Shown one piece after another: positions 48,546-58,045 of a stretch of DNA of 64,000 nt. Source of the stretch: Novosphingobium marinum (GTDB lineage Bacteria > Pseudomonadota > Alphaproteobacteria > Sphingomonadales > Sphingomonadaceae); contig NZ_JACBZF010000001.1 in NCBI RefSeq assembly GCF_013408095.1, positions 682,001-746,000 of the forward strand. Reading direction: 5' to 3'. The first letter of the stretch is position 1. Each line of letters begins with the position of its first letter. The notes below the pieces were generated by a model. That model was not told where the DNA came from. It searched no databases and saw only the letters and a program-made list of their open reading frames with translations. Both the position numbers and the translations under genes were made by a program.

Positions 48546-48853
48546 TGCAGATTACCGCGATCGTCAGGCTTGAGGTTAAGCCCGAAAGCATGGACGCCAT
48601 TAGCGCGACCATGCGCGAGGCTATCGATGTCGCGTCGGCCAAGCCCGATTGCGCGATGATCGACGTGACGCTCGCGGCCAATGACGATCCGGTGATGTAT
48701 CTGTACGAGAAGTGGTCCTCGCAGGACGCGCTCGATGCTCATGTCGCCAGCGACTTCATGCAGGACCTGCTGGGCAAGCTGCCCGGCTGGCTGACCGCTC
48801 CGCCGCAGGTGACGATCGCCCGCACCCTGCAGAACGAGCCGGTGGAAGGCTGA
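48545..48853 (+). CDS. ABM-fold (antibiotic biosynthesis monooxygenase-like) protein inside atp operon
   Basis: A 102-residue ferredoxin-like-fold protein of the ABM/YgiN type: [20 protein letters not shown] at its start and the sequence [20 protein letters not shown] at about residues 54-73, which is characteristic. Such proteins are usually dimeric and act as small monooxygenases, quinone-modifying enzymes (YgiN) or heme-degrading (IsdG) enzymes; the heme-binding pattern of IsdG is not evident. ATG at 48545 shares a base with the atpA stop, so it is translated as part of the ATP synthase operon. Its role there is unknown. Confidence 0.85.
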
Positions 48854-48857
48854 GGAA

Positions 48858-49727
48858 ATGGCAAGTCTCAAGGAACTCAAGGGCCGGATCAACTCGGTCA
48901 AGTCGACCCAGAAGATCACCAAGGCCAAGCAGATGGTCGCGGCGGCCAAGCTGCGCAAGGCGCAATCGGCGGCCGAGGCCGCGCGCCCCTATGCCGAGCG
49001 GCTTGCCGAGGTCATGGCCTCGCTCGCGGCGAAGGTCTCGGGCGACGACGCGCCCAAGCTGCTTGCCGGGAACGGCAACGACCAGAAGCATCTGCTCGTG
49101 GTGGTCAATACCGACAAGGGCCTGTGCGGCGGTCTCAACGCCAATCTCGTCAAGGCAGCGAAGGCCAAGGCGCGCGAACTTATGGCGGCCGGCAAGACTG
49201 TCGAATTCTATCTCGTCGGCAAGAAGGGCCGCGCGCCGATCAAGCGCGACTACGAAAAGCAGATCGCCGCGCAATTCGATACCAGCAACGTGCGCACGCC
49301 GGGTTTCGAGGAAGCCGAGGCCATTTCGGCCGAGCTGATCGAGATGTTCGAAAGTGCGAAATTCGACGTCGCGCATCTCGTCTATCCGATCTTCCAGTCG
49401 GCGCTCGCCCAGGACCCGACGGTCCAGCAGCTCATCCCCGTCCCCGCGCCCGCAAGCGCCGCCGATACCGGCGCCGTCGTCGAGTACGAGCCGGGTGAGG
49501 AGGAAATCCTGGCCGAGCTGCTCCCGCGCTACGTCAAGACGCAGCTTTTCGGCGCTCTGCTCGAGCGTGAGGCCTCCGAACAGGGCGCTTCGATGACCGC
49601 CATGGACAACGCCACGCGCAATGCCGGCGATCTCATCAGCAAACTGACCATCCAGTACAACCGCAGCCGCCAGGCCGCGATCACCACCGAACTCGTTGAA
49701 ATCATCGCCGGCGCCGAAGCGCTTTAA
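48858..49727 (+). CDS. atpG: F0F1 ATP synthase subunit gamma
   Basis: The central shaft of F1, 289 residues. The N-terminal [20 protein letters not shown] coiled coil and the C-terminal [20 protein letters not shown] helix are typical. It starts 5 nt after the ABM gene, and precedes atpD by 24 nt. Confidence 0.97.
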   Translation: MASLKELKGRINSVKSTQKITKAKQMVAAAKLRKAQSAAEAARPYAERLAEVMASLAAKVSGDDAPKLLAGNGNDQKHLLVVVNTDKGLCGGLNANLVKAAKAKARELMAAGKTVEFYLVGKKGRAPIKRDYEKQIAAQFDTSNVRTPGFEEAEAISAELIEMFESAKFDVAHLVYPIFQSALAQDPTVQQLIPVPAPASAADTGAVVEYEPGEEEILAELLPRYVKTQLFGALLEREASEQGASMTAMDNATRNAGDLISKLTIQYNRSRQAAITTELVEIIAGAEAL

Positions 49728-51209
<1,482 letters not shown>

Positions 51210-51229
51210 TTACCGGGGATAACGACACG

Positions 51230-51487
51230 ATGGCATTGCATTTCGAACTCGTCACGCCGGCCAGGCTCGTTCGTTCGGAGGACGTCCACATGGTGGTTGT
51301 TCCCGGCGCCGAGGGCGAGTTCGGCGTGCTCGACGGCCACGCGCCCTTCATGTCCACGATCCGCGACGGCGCGCTCAAGGTCTACAAGACCGAGAACGGT
51401 GCGCCCGAGGAAATCCAGGTCCAGGGCGGCTTCGCAGAAGTCAGCGCCAGCGGGCTGACCGTTCTGGCAGAGCAGGTCGAAGGCTGA
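51230..51487 (+). CDS. atpC: F0F1 ATP synthase subunit epsilon
   Basis: Epsilon subunit, 85 residues: the N-terminal beta sandwich ([20 protein letters not shown] and [16 protein letters not shown]) is present, but the C-terminal helical hairpin found in longer epsilon subunits is missing. The short form is typical of alphaproteobacteria such as Paracoccus, where the zeta subunit takes over inhibition. Last gene of the operon. Confidence 0.94.
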   Translation: MALHFELVTPARLVRSEDVHMVVVPGAEGEFGVLDGHAPFMSTIRDGALKVYKTENGAPEEIQVQGGFAEVSASGLTVLAEQVEG

Positions 51488-51511
51488 CAGTCGTCAGATT
51501 GTGAATTCGGG

Positions 51512-51542
51512 AGGCGTCGTCCGGAAGCGGACGGCGCCTTTA
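51512..51542 (+). terminator. rho-independent terminator of the atp operon
   Basis: A 12-bp stem AGGCGTCGTCCG / CGGACGGCGCCT (one G-U pair) with a 4-nt loop GAAG, followed by TTTATT, 24 nt after the atpC stop. This closes the atp transcription unit. Confidence 0.9.
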
Positions 51543-51621
51543 TTCGTTTCCGGTTTGGCAAGATTTGCCGCCTATTAACCATTCCCGGACGAGCCGATCC
51601 GGCTCCGGGGGGTTAAGGAAT

Positions 51622-53160
51622 TTGGCAGGCACGGCCGCCATATCGAGCGACGGGCGCGGCGGTCTCCGGCATGCACGGCTCCCGTCCGATCGCGCGAGCG
51701 CCTGGCGCGCCTGGGCCGCTGTCTGGTTCCTTGCCTTCGCGATCCTCACCCGGCTGTGGACGTTGGGCGATCTTTCCTACCAGGAGGACGAGCTTCTGTT
51801 CTTCCTCGTCGGGCAGCGGATGCATGATGGCATGCTCCCCTACGTCGACCTGTGGGATCGGAAGCCACCCGGGCTTTTTGCGTTCTTCTACCTGCTGGCT
51901 GCGATATCGTCCTCGATCTCCGTCGTTCATGTCGCCGCGTCGCTGAGCGTTGCCGCGACCGGCTATGTGATTGCCCTGCTGGCGCGCGAGTTCGCTTCGG
52001 CGTTCGGCGCTGTTGCAGCAGGTACGGTCTATGCAGCCGCGATCCTGCAATTCGGCGGCGCCGGAGGCCAGGCGGCAGTCTTCTACAACCTCGCCATCGC
52101 GATCTCGGCGCTTCTGGTGCTTCGCAAGAGCGGCGAACTCCGCCGTGGTCGGATCGATCACGCATGCTATCTGGCGATGGTGCTCGCCGGGATCGCGATC
52201 TCCTTCAAGCAGACCGCGATATTCGAAGGCGGCTTTCTCGGCCTCTACATCCTGTGGCTACTGCGCTCCTCCGGCTTCTCGGCAGCAAGCCTCGTGAAGC
52301 GCGGAGCAAGGCTCGCGCTCGCCGGGGCGTTGCCGATGCTGGCCTTCACACTGTTCTTTGCGCTCCAAGGTCATTTCGCGGAGTTCTGGCACGCGATGGT
52401 GACGGCCAACCTTGCAAAGCAATACGACGCGGGCGGGAACTGGACCGGGAGGCTGGCGATCTTCGCGATCGAGCTTGCGCCCTTGCTGGTCGTTGCCGTC
52501 CTGAGCCTGCACAGGCTCGGACAACTAGCACACCCGCAATTTCCTTTCCTTTACGGCTGGCTGGCTGCGGCTGCGGCGGGTTTTCTCGCGGTACCCAACC
52601 TGATCGACCATTATGTCCTGCCGCTTCTGGTCCCGCTTTCCCTCGCCGGCGCCGCATTTTTCTCGCGCCGTATGGTCGGGCCGACGGTAGCTGCGGGGCT
52701 GATAGCTCTCTACCTATCCGCCGTTCCCGTCACCGATTTCGGTCGCGGATTCCGCTCCGCCAGTGAAATGACAGCGCTTGCGGCCCGCATCGAAGCAGCC
52801 GATCCCGCGCCCCGGTTGCTCGTTTTCGATGGTCCGGTCTACCTCTACCAGCTGACCGGCTCCCACCCCGTATCGCCGCTGATCTTCCCGCTGCACACCA
52901 ATTACCTTCCCGAGCGAAACGTCAGCCATGTCGATACGGCGACCGCGTTTCAAAGTATGCTGGCCGCCCGTCCGACGACCGTTGTCTGGAGGAAGCGCGA
53001 GGGAGCCGACCTTTACAATCCCGAGACGATGGCCCTTGTGCGCGCATATATCTCGGCGCGGTGCCGGGTCTCTTTCGACCACCGCTTGCAGGACTTGCGG
53101 GGACCGTATGAAATCACGGTCCACACCGGGTGTGGACGCTCGGAAGGAAAGACCGGATGA
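51622..53160 (+). CDS. GT-C type membrane glycosyltransferase, first of a tandem pair
   Basis: A 512-residue polytopic membrane protein with about 10 hydrophobic segments and a soluble C-terminal part. The first external loop holds the acidic motif QEDELLFFLVGQRMHDG and the DLWDRKPPG segment, the layout of GT-C enzymes (PMT/ArnT-like) that use lipid-linked sugars. The start is probably TTG at 51622, preceded by GGGGGG and AAGGA, matching the length of its paralogue; TTG at 51565 is the alternative. It shares its arrangement with the next gene, overlapping it by 4 nt. Acceptor and sugar unknown. Confidence 0.8.
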   Translation: MAGTAAISSDGRGGLRHARLPSDRASAWRAWAAVWFLAFAILTRLWTLGDLSYQEDELLFFLVGQRMHDGMLPYVDLWDRKPPGLFAFFYLLAAISSSISVVHVAASLSVAATGYVIALLAREFASAFGAVAAGTVYAAAILQFGGAGGQAAVFYNLAIAISALLVLRKSGELRRGRIDHACYLAMVLAGIAISFKQTAIFEGGFLGLYILWLLRSSGFSAASLVKRGARLALAGALPMLAFTLFFALQGHFAEFWHAMVTANLAKQYDAGGNWTGRLAIFAIELAPLLVVAVLSLHRLGQLAHPQFPFLYGWLAAAAAGFLAVPNLIDHYVLPLLVPLSLAGAAFFSRRMVGPTVAAGLIALYLSAVPVTDFGRGFRSASEMTALAARIEAADPAPRLLVFDGPVYLYQLTGSHPVSPLIFPLHTNYLPERNVSHVDTATAFQSMLAARPTTVVWRKREGADLYNPETMALVRAYISARCRVSFDHRLQDLRGPYEITVHTGCGRSEGKTG

Positions 53161-54674
53161 CCGCCGCTGCACAGGACATCGCTGTGGATCGTCAGTCCGG
53201 CTTCGACCTGGGCGCTGCCGTTTCGCGGGCGTTCGCGTCGCGCGCGGCGCAGTTCGCACTGTTCCTGCTCGCCTCTCTGGCGACGCGCGTCGCGATGTTC
53301 GGCGATACAAATTACCACAGCGACGAGCTGCTGTACTTCACGATCGGCCAGCGCATGCACGAAGGGCTGCTACCCTACGTCGACATGTGGGATCGCAAGG
53401 GGCCCGGCCTGTTCCTGACCTACGCGGGTATCGCCGCCTTCTCGTCCGCAGTCGTCGCGTACCAGTTCGCGGCGGCCCTGTTCGCGGCGACGACCGCATT
53501 CGTCGTCAACATGATCGCGGAGCGGTCCGCAGGCCGGGTCGGGGCCATACTCGCGGGCCTTCTATACCTCGCGATGCTGCCGCTGTTCGGTGGCGGGGGT
53601 GGACAGGCGCCGGTTTTTTACAATCTGTTCGTAGCCCTCTCCGCACTCGGCGTAATGAGCGGTATCGGAGACTTGCGAGAAGGCAGGATCCCGCCACGCG
53701 TCTGGCTTTCGATGGCGAGCGCAGGATTCGCGATCACCTTCAAGCTGACTGCCGCCGTCGAAGGCGTGTTTCTGGGCTGTTTTGTCCTTTGGCAGCTAAG
53801 CCGCGCCGTCTCACCTGCCGCGCTGTTCAGGTCCGGGTTTCGGCTTGCCGCGGCCGGCGCCGCACCGATGGTCCTGTTTGCGCTCTTTTATGCAGGTATC
53901 GGGCATTTCGCCGAGTTCTGGCACGCTCTGGTCACCTCGAACCTCGACAAGGCCTACGATGCCGACAATGACGCGGCGGCAAGATTACGCGCTCTCGCCA
54001 TCATAGCCAGCCCGGCGCTGCTCCCGGCCATCGCCCGGCTTGCGCTGCTGCGCAACGCGCCGTACCGGCCGTTTCTCGCCGGGTGGCTGGCAGCCGCGTT
54101 CGTGGGCTTTGCCTTGGTGCCGAACTACATCGATCATTATGCGCTGCCCCTCATGCTGCCGCTGGCGGTCATGGCAGCGCCTGCGCTGGAATGGCGCAGG
54201 GCCGGACCGGTCTTTGCGATATTCGTCATCGTCTTTGCATGGATGGTCGGACCGACGCACGACTTTGCAAAGCATCGCGAATCCCGTGCCGCGATGGCGC
54301 GGATCGTGGACGAAATTCGCGCCCGCGACGCGGCCCCTCGGCTGTTCGTCTACCAGGGACCGAATTACCTCAATACGCTCGCCGGCTCCCATCCGCCGAG
54401 TCCGCTCACCTTTCCCGCGCACCTGTTTCACCGCCCCGAGAACGACGTCAGCCATCTCGACACGGGCGAGGAAACGGACCGCATCCTTGACTGGCGTCCG
54501 AGCGTCGTCATCAAGGCGGCCGAGTTTCCGGAGGGCGCGCTGAACCTTGAAACCTCGCGGAAAGTGAACGCCTACGTCGAAGGTTGCCGGCTATGGTTTA
54601 CGCGAGAGGTAATCGACTACTACTCGCGCTACGACGTGCAAATCTATGGCGATTGCGCAAAAGGCAGGGACTAG
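53157..54674 (+). CDS. GT-C type membrane glycosyltransferase, second of a tandem pair
   Basis: A 505-residue protein, clearly paralogous to the gene before it: HSDELLYFTIGQRMHEG, DMWDRKGPG, GIGHFAEFWHALVTSNLDKA and the C-terminal YQGPNYLNTLAGSHPPSP region align with equivalent segments. The shared acidic DE in the first loop is the expected catalytic/metal site of GT-C enzymes. The ATG at 53157 overlaps the stop of the first copy (ATGA). It converges with the HNH gene by 4 nt. Confidence 0.82.
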   Translation: MTAAAQDIAVDRQSGFDLGAAVSRAFASRAAQFALFLLASLATRVAMFGDTNYHSDELLYFTIGQRMHEGLLPYVDMWDRKGPGLFLTYAGIAAFSSAVVAYQFAAALFAATTAFVVNMIAERSAGRVGAILAGLLYLAMLPLFGGGGGQAPVFYNLFVALSALGVMSGIGDLREGRIPPRVWLSMASAGFAITFKLTAAVEGVFLGCFVLWQLSRAVSPAALFRSGFRLAAAGAAPMVLFALFYAGIGHFAEFWHALVTSNLDKAYDADNDAAARLRALAIIASPALLPAIARLALLRNAPYRPFLAGWLAAAFVGFALVPNYIDHYALPLMLPLAVMAAPALEWRRAGPVFAIFVIVFAWMVGPTHDFAKHRESRAAMARIVDEIRARDAAPRLFVYQGPNYLNTLAGSHPPSPLTFPAHLFHRPENDVSHLDTGEETDRILDWRPSVVIKAAEFPEGALNLETSRKVNAYVEGCRLWFTREVIDYYSRYDVQIYGDCAKGRD

Positions 54675-54958
54675 CGCCTGGGCCTGGCGGTACGCGAATG
54701 AAAGTCCGGCGGTCGCTTCGCAATCCATTTCAGGAAGCGCTCGATAGCAGGCTGTCTGCGCACAAAGGCCGCATCGCCTCCGAATCTCGCCAGTTCCGCA
54801 TTGCTGAAATTCGCATGGAGCCTCCGGTGACAGATCGGATGCACCGGCACCGTCTCGCGCCCCTTGCGGCTCTTGGGAACCGGATGGTGCCATTCGATCC
54901 TGAGGCCGAGCGGCCGCTCGCAGAGCCAGCAGGTGGCGGCATCGGGCTTTTCCGACAT
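54671..54958 (-). CDS. HNH endonuclease-like protein
   Basis: A 95-residue protein with a zinc-knuckle pair CWLC near the start, then EWHHPVPKSRKG and HPICHRRLH, the His/Cys layout of an HNH nuclease fold. ATG at 54958 is chosen because the open frame further upstream adds an unlikely N-terminus. No partner gene is apparent. DNA substrate unknown. Confidence 0.78.
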   Translation of the reverse strand: MSEKPDAATCWLCERPLGLRIEWHHPVPKSRKGRETVPVHPICHRRLHANFSNAELARFGGDAAFVRRQPAIERFLKWIAKRPPDFHSRTARPRR

Positions 54959-55098
54959 GGCTACTCCGTAGGCTTGCTGCGCCCGTCCCATTAGGGAGTT
55001 ATCAAAGTTTCAACCTTATCAAAGCCCTTCGAACCAGGGCGTTGCATCGTGCATCGTTGCGAAGCGGCGCCGGTACCGACGAGAAGGCAGGTCTCAAG

Positions 55099-56625
55099 AT
55101 GAGTGCATTCGGGCGACGCAACGGCGTGGGCGGCATGGGAGCGGGCGCGCGTCCGGCATTCGGCGTCGCCCGGCCCATGAAGGGCGGCTCGCAACCGGAA
55201 GCACCCGCCGCCAAGCCTCCGGTCCCGGGCGACCAGTTCCCGCCGATTCCCGGTGCCGGAACCGATCAGGAAGAGGCGATGCCGCCGATCCTGTCGGATG
55301 CGATGACCCGACTGCACGACCGCGCCAATGCCGTGCACGAGGATCTGAGCGAGCAATCGGGATTCGAAGCCTCGGTCCACAAGATCAAGGAACAGGTCCT
55401 CCCGCGCCTGCTCGAACGCGTCGATCCCGAAGCGGCGGCGACCCTGACCAAGGAAGAGCTGTCCGAAGAATTCCGGCCGATCATCATGGAGGTGCTCGCC
55501 GAGCTCAAGATCACCTTCAACCGGCGCGAGCAGTTCGCTCTGGAAAAGGTGCTGATCGACGAACTGCTCGGCTTCGGGCCGCTGGAGGAGTTGCTCAACG
55601 ACCCCGACGTGTCGGACATCATGGTCAACGGACCCGACCAGACCTACGTCGAAAAGAAGGGCAAGCTGCAGGTCTCGACCATCAAGTTCCGCGACGAACA
55701 GCACCTGTTCCAGATCGCGCAGCGGATCGTGAACCAGGTCGGCCGCCGCGTCGACCAGACCACGCCCCTCGCCGACGCTCGCCTCAAGGACGGCAGCCGC
55801 GTCAACGTGATCGTCCCCCCGCTCTCGCTGCGCGGCACGGCGATCTCCATTCGTAAGTTCTCCGAAAAGCCGATTACCCTCGACATGCTCAAGGACTTCG
55901 GCTCGATGAACGAGAAGATGTGCACGGCGCTCAAGATCGCGGGTGCGTGCCGGATGAATGTCGTCATCTCGGGCGGTACCGGTTCGGGTAAGACGACCAT
56001 GCTCAACGCCCTGTCGAAGATGATCGATCCGGGCGAGCGCGTGCTGACCATCGAGGACGCGGCCGAACTCCGGCTGCAACAACCGCACTGGCTGCCGCTC
56101 GAAACGCGGCCTCCGAACCTCGAGGGCCAGGGCGCAATCACCATCGGCGACCTCGTCAAGAACGCCCTGCGTATGCGGCCCGACCGCATCATCCTCGGCG
56201 AGATTCGCGGCGCCGAATGCTTCGACCTCCTCGCCGCGATGAACACCGGCCACGATGGTTCGATGTGTACGCTTCACGCCAACAGCCCGCGCGAATGCCT
56301 CGGTCGTATGGAAAACATGATCCTGATGGGCGACATCAAGATCCCGAAGGAAGCCATCAGCCGCCAGATCGCCGAATCGGTCGACCTCATCGTCCAGGTG
56401 AAGCGCCTTCGCGACGGTTCGCGTCGCACGACCAACATCACCGAGGTGATCGGGATGGAAGGCGAAGTGATCGTGACGCAGGAACTGTTCAAGTTCGAAT
56501 ACCTGGACGAAACCGAAGACGGCAAGATCCTCGGCGAGTTCCGCGCATCGGGCCTGCGTCCCTACACGCTGGAAAAGGCCCGCCAGTTCGGCTTCGACCA
56601 GGCCTACCTGGAAGCCTGCCTCTGA
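55099..56625 (+). CDS. cpaF: CpaF-type secretion/pilus ATPase
   Basis: A 508-residue CpaF/TadA-type hexameric ATPase that drives Tad (Flp) pilus assembly. Walker A is GGTGSGKT at 292-299; Walker B and the GEIRGAE segment follow. The N-terminal 60 residues are Gly/Pro-rich and disordered. ATG at 55099 follows GGCAGG. The rest of the tad/cpa cluster is not adjacent in this window: the next gene on the right is an unrelated small membrane protein gene in opposite orientation. Confidence 0.93.
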   Translation: MSAFGRRNGVGGMGAGARPAFGVARPMKGGSQPEAPAAKPPVPGDQFPPIPGAGTDQEEAMPPILSDAMTRLHDRANAVHEDLSEQSGFEASVHKIKEQVLPRLLERVDPEAAATLTKEELSEEFRPIIMEVLAELKITFNRREQFALEKVLIDELLGFGPLEELLNDPDVSDIMVNGPDQTYVEKKGKLQVSTIKFRDEQHLFQIAQRIVNQVGRRVDQTTPLADARLKDGSRVNVIVPPLSLRGTAISIRKFSEKPITLDMLKDFGSMNEKMCTALKIAGACRMNVVISGGTGSGKTTMLNALSKMIDPGERVLTIEDAAELRLQQPHWLPLETRPPNLEGQGAITIGDLVKNALRMRPDRIILGEIRGAECFDLLAAMNTGHDGSMCTLHANSPRECLGRMENMILMGDIKIPKEAISRQIAESVDLIVQVKRLRDGSRRTTNITEVIGMEGEVIVTQELFKFEYLDETEDGKILGEFRASGLRPYTLEKARQFGFDQAYLEACL

Positions 56626-56629
56626 CGCA

Positions 56630-56836
56630 TTAGCCGGCGAACCACGCCCGCGCCGCAAGTCCGAGGAACACGCTCGCGATCAGGAGCGCGAGCATGAAGA
56701 TCCCCGTCCAGGGCATGAACCCCACCGCATCGGGATTGCGACGACGCGTGCGTCGGCGGTCGGCGCTCCATGCGATGACGGCCACGACCGCGGCGATAAT
56801 GCCCGCCGTGACGAATCCTGTCGGCAACTCGTTCAT
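56630..56836 (-). CDS. 68-residue membrane protein of unknown function
   Basis: A two-helix protein: residues about 10-26 and 43-66 are hydrophobic, with a basic cluster RRRTRRR in the cytoplasmic loop. No family recognised. It ends 4 nt from cpaF (convergent) and is divergent from the EamA gene at 43 nt. Confidence 0.7.
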   Translation of the reverse strand: MNELPTGFVTAGIIAAVVAVIAWSADRRRTRRRNPDAVGFMPWTGIFMLALLIASVFLGLAARAWFAG

Positions 56837-56879
56837 GCGCGCCCCTTGCCCCCGGCGAGCGTCAAGTTAAAGCCGTCTA

Positions 56880-57788
56880 GTGTCAGAATCAGAGCATCCG
56901 CTGCTGGGCATTGTGCTCCGCCTCGTCGCAATGGTGCTGATCGCTTCGCTGATGACGCTCGTGAAGATGGCAGGCGACCGCGGGATTGCATTGCCCGAGG
57001 TCATGTTCTGGCGACAGGCAGTGACCGTTCCGCTATTGCTCGCCTGGCTTATGGCGACAGGCGGAATTGCCCGGTTGCGGACGCGCCGGATGTCGAGCCA
57101 TGCCATCCGCGCGACGACCGGCATGACCGCCATGCTCTGCAGTTTCGGCGCGGTCACGTTGCTCCCCCTCGCGGAAGCCACGACCCTCGGCTTCACGACC
57201 CCGCTGTTCGCGGTCGTGCTGACCGCCCTCTTCGTTCGCGAGCATGTCGGGCCGTGGCGCTGGGCGGCAGTCATACTCGGCTTCGTCGGAGTGCTTGTCA
57301 TCACGCAGCCGGGGAATGCCGAAGTGATCTCGCCGCTCGGCACAGCGGCGGGACTGGCTGCCGGTTTCCTGGTCGCGGTGGTGAGTTTCCAGATTCGCGA
57401 TCTCGCCCAGAGCGACGATGCGCTCGCCTGCGTCTTCTGGTTCGCCGTGTTCGGAGCGCTTTTCACGGCCCTGGTCCTGCCGGTCTACGCCACCGCGCAC
57501 GATCTGGAAGGCTGGCTCATCCTCATGGGTGTCGGCACTGTCGGCACGTTCGCCCAGTTCGTGATGACGCTTGCCCTGCGTTACGGCACGGTGGCGACCG
57601 TGATCGTCATGGACTACTCGCTGCTTATCTGGACCACGCTCTCGGGGTGGCTGGTCTGGGACCAGTTGCCGACGCCCTGGACGATCGTGGGCGCGCCGGT
57701 CATCATCGTGGCGGGAGGCATAATCGCATGGCGGCAGAACCTGTTGCGCAAGGCTGCAATCGTCGCGAATGCCCAGGAACTCGACTGA
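56880..57788 (+). CDS. EamA/DMT-family transporter
   Basis: A 302-residue inner-membrane protein with 10 predicted transmembrane helices arranged as two EamA repeats (first ending near residue 145, second beginning about 155). Typically exports amino acids or other small metabolites; substrate unknown. The start is a GTG at 56880 with only a weak ribosome-binding site. It is 83 nt upstream of the entericidin-like gene. Confidence 0.85.
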   Translation: MSESEHPLLGIVLRLVAMVLIASLMTLVKMAGDRGIALPEVMFWRQAVTVPLLLAWLMATGGIARLRTRRMSSHAIRATTGMTAMLCSFGAVTLLPLAEATTLGFTTPLFAVVLTALFVREHVGPWRWAAVILGFVGVLVITQPGNAEVISPLGTAAGLAAGFLVAVVSFQIRDLAQSDDALACVFWFAVFGALFTALVLPVYATAHDLEGWLILMGVGTVGTFAQFVMTLALRYGTVATVIVMDYSLLIWTTLSGWLVWDQLPTPWTIVGAPVIIVAGGIIAWRQNLLRKAAIVANAQELD

Positions 57789-57800
57789 GTCGCAACGCGC

Positions 57801-57825
57801 GGAACCCGGCACCCAATGAAGCGTT
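57801..57825 (+). promoter_or_regulatory. EcfG-type general-stress promoter upstream of the entericidin-like gene
   Basis: GGAAC (57801-57805) is followed after exactly 16 nt by CGTT (57822-57825), the published consensus of the alphaproteobacterial general-stress sigma factor EcfG. It lies about 47 nt upstream of the entericidin-like start, a suitable promoter position. Confidence 0.7.
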
Positions 57826-57835
57826 TCCGGGAGCG

Positions 57836-57851
57836 CAGCCGCATGCGGCTG
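57836..57851. other. 16-bp perfect palindrome in the entericidin leader
   Basis: CAGCCGCATGCGGCTG reads identically on both strands and lies between the EcfG-type promoter and the ribosome-binding site AAAGGAAG. It would form a hairpin in the 5' leader or bind a dimeric regulator. Confidence 0.45.
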
Positions 57852-57871
57852 TGTTGCAAAGGAAGCAGTTG

Positions 57872-58000
57872 ATGATCAAGAAAGTCCTATTGGCGCTCGC
57901 TGCGGGAAGCATCGTCCTGTCGGCATCGGCCTGCAACACCGTTCGCGGTGCCGGGCAGGACCTCGAATCCGCCGCCAACGAGGTGGACGAGGAAATCTGA
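57872..58000 (+). CDS. entericidin A/B-like small lipoprotein
   Basis: A 42-residue lipoprotein precursor: MIKKVLLALAAGSIVLSASA followed by the lipidated Cys21 and a small polar tail (CNTVRGAGQDLESAANEVDE). This matches the entericidin family, envelope lipoproteins linked to stress in enterobacteria. ATG at 57872 follows AAAGGAAG. It stands downstream of an EcfG-like promoter. Confidence 0.85.
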   Translation: MIKKVLLALAAGSIVLSASACNTVRGAGQDLESAANEVDEEI

Positions 58001-58014
58001 ACCGCCTTGCGGAA

Positions 58015-58038
58015 GGACGGGCCTCGCCGCGCCCGTCC
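58015..58038. terminator. bidirectional terminator between entericidin-like gene and gcvPB
   Basis: The inverted repeat GGACGGGC / GCCCGTCC with an 8-nt loop lies between two convergent genes. No T-run follows. Moderate support. Confidence 0.5.
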
Positions 58039-58045
58039 GACCGGC

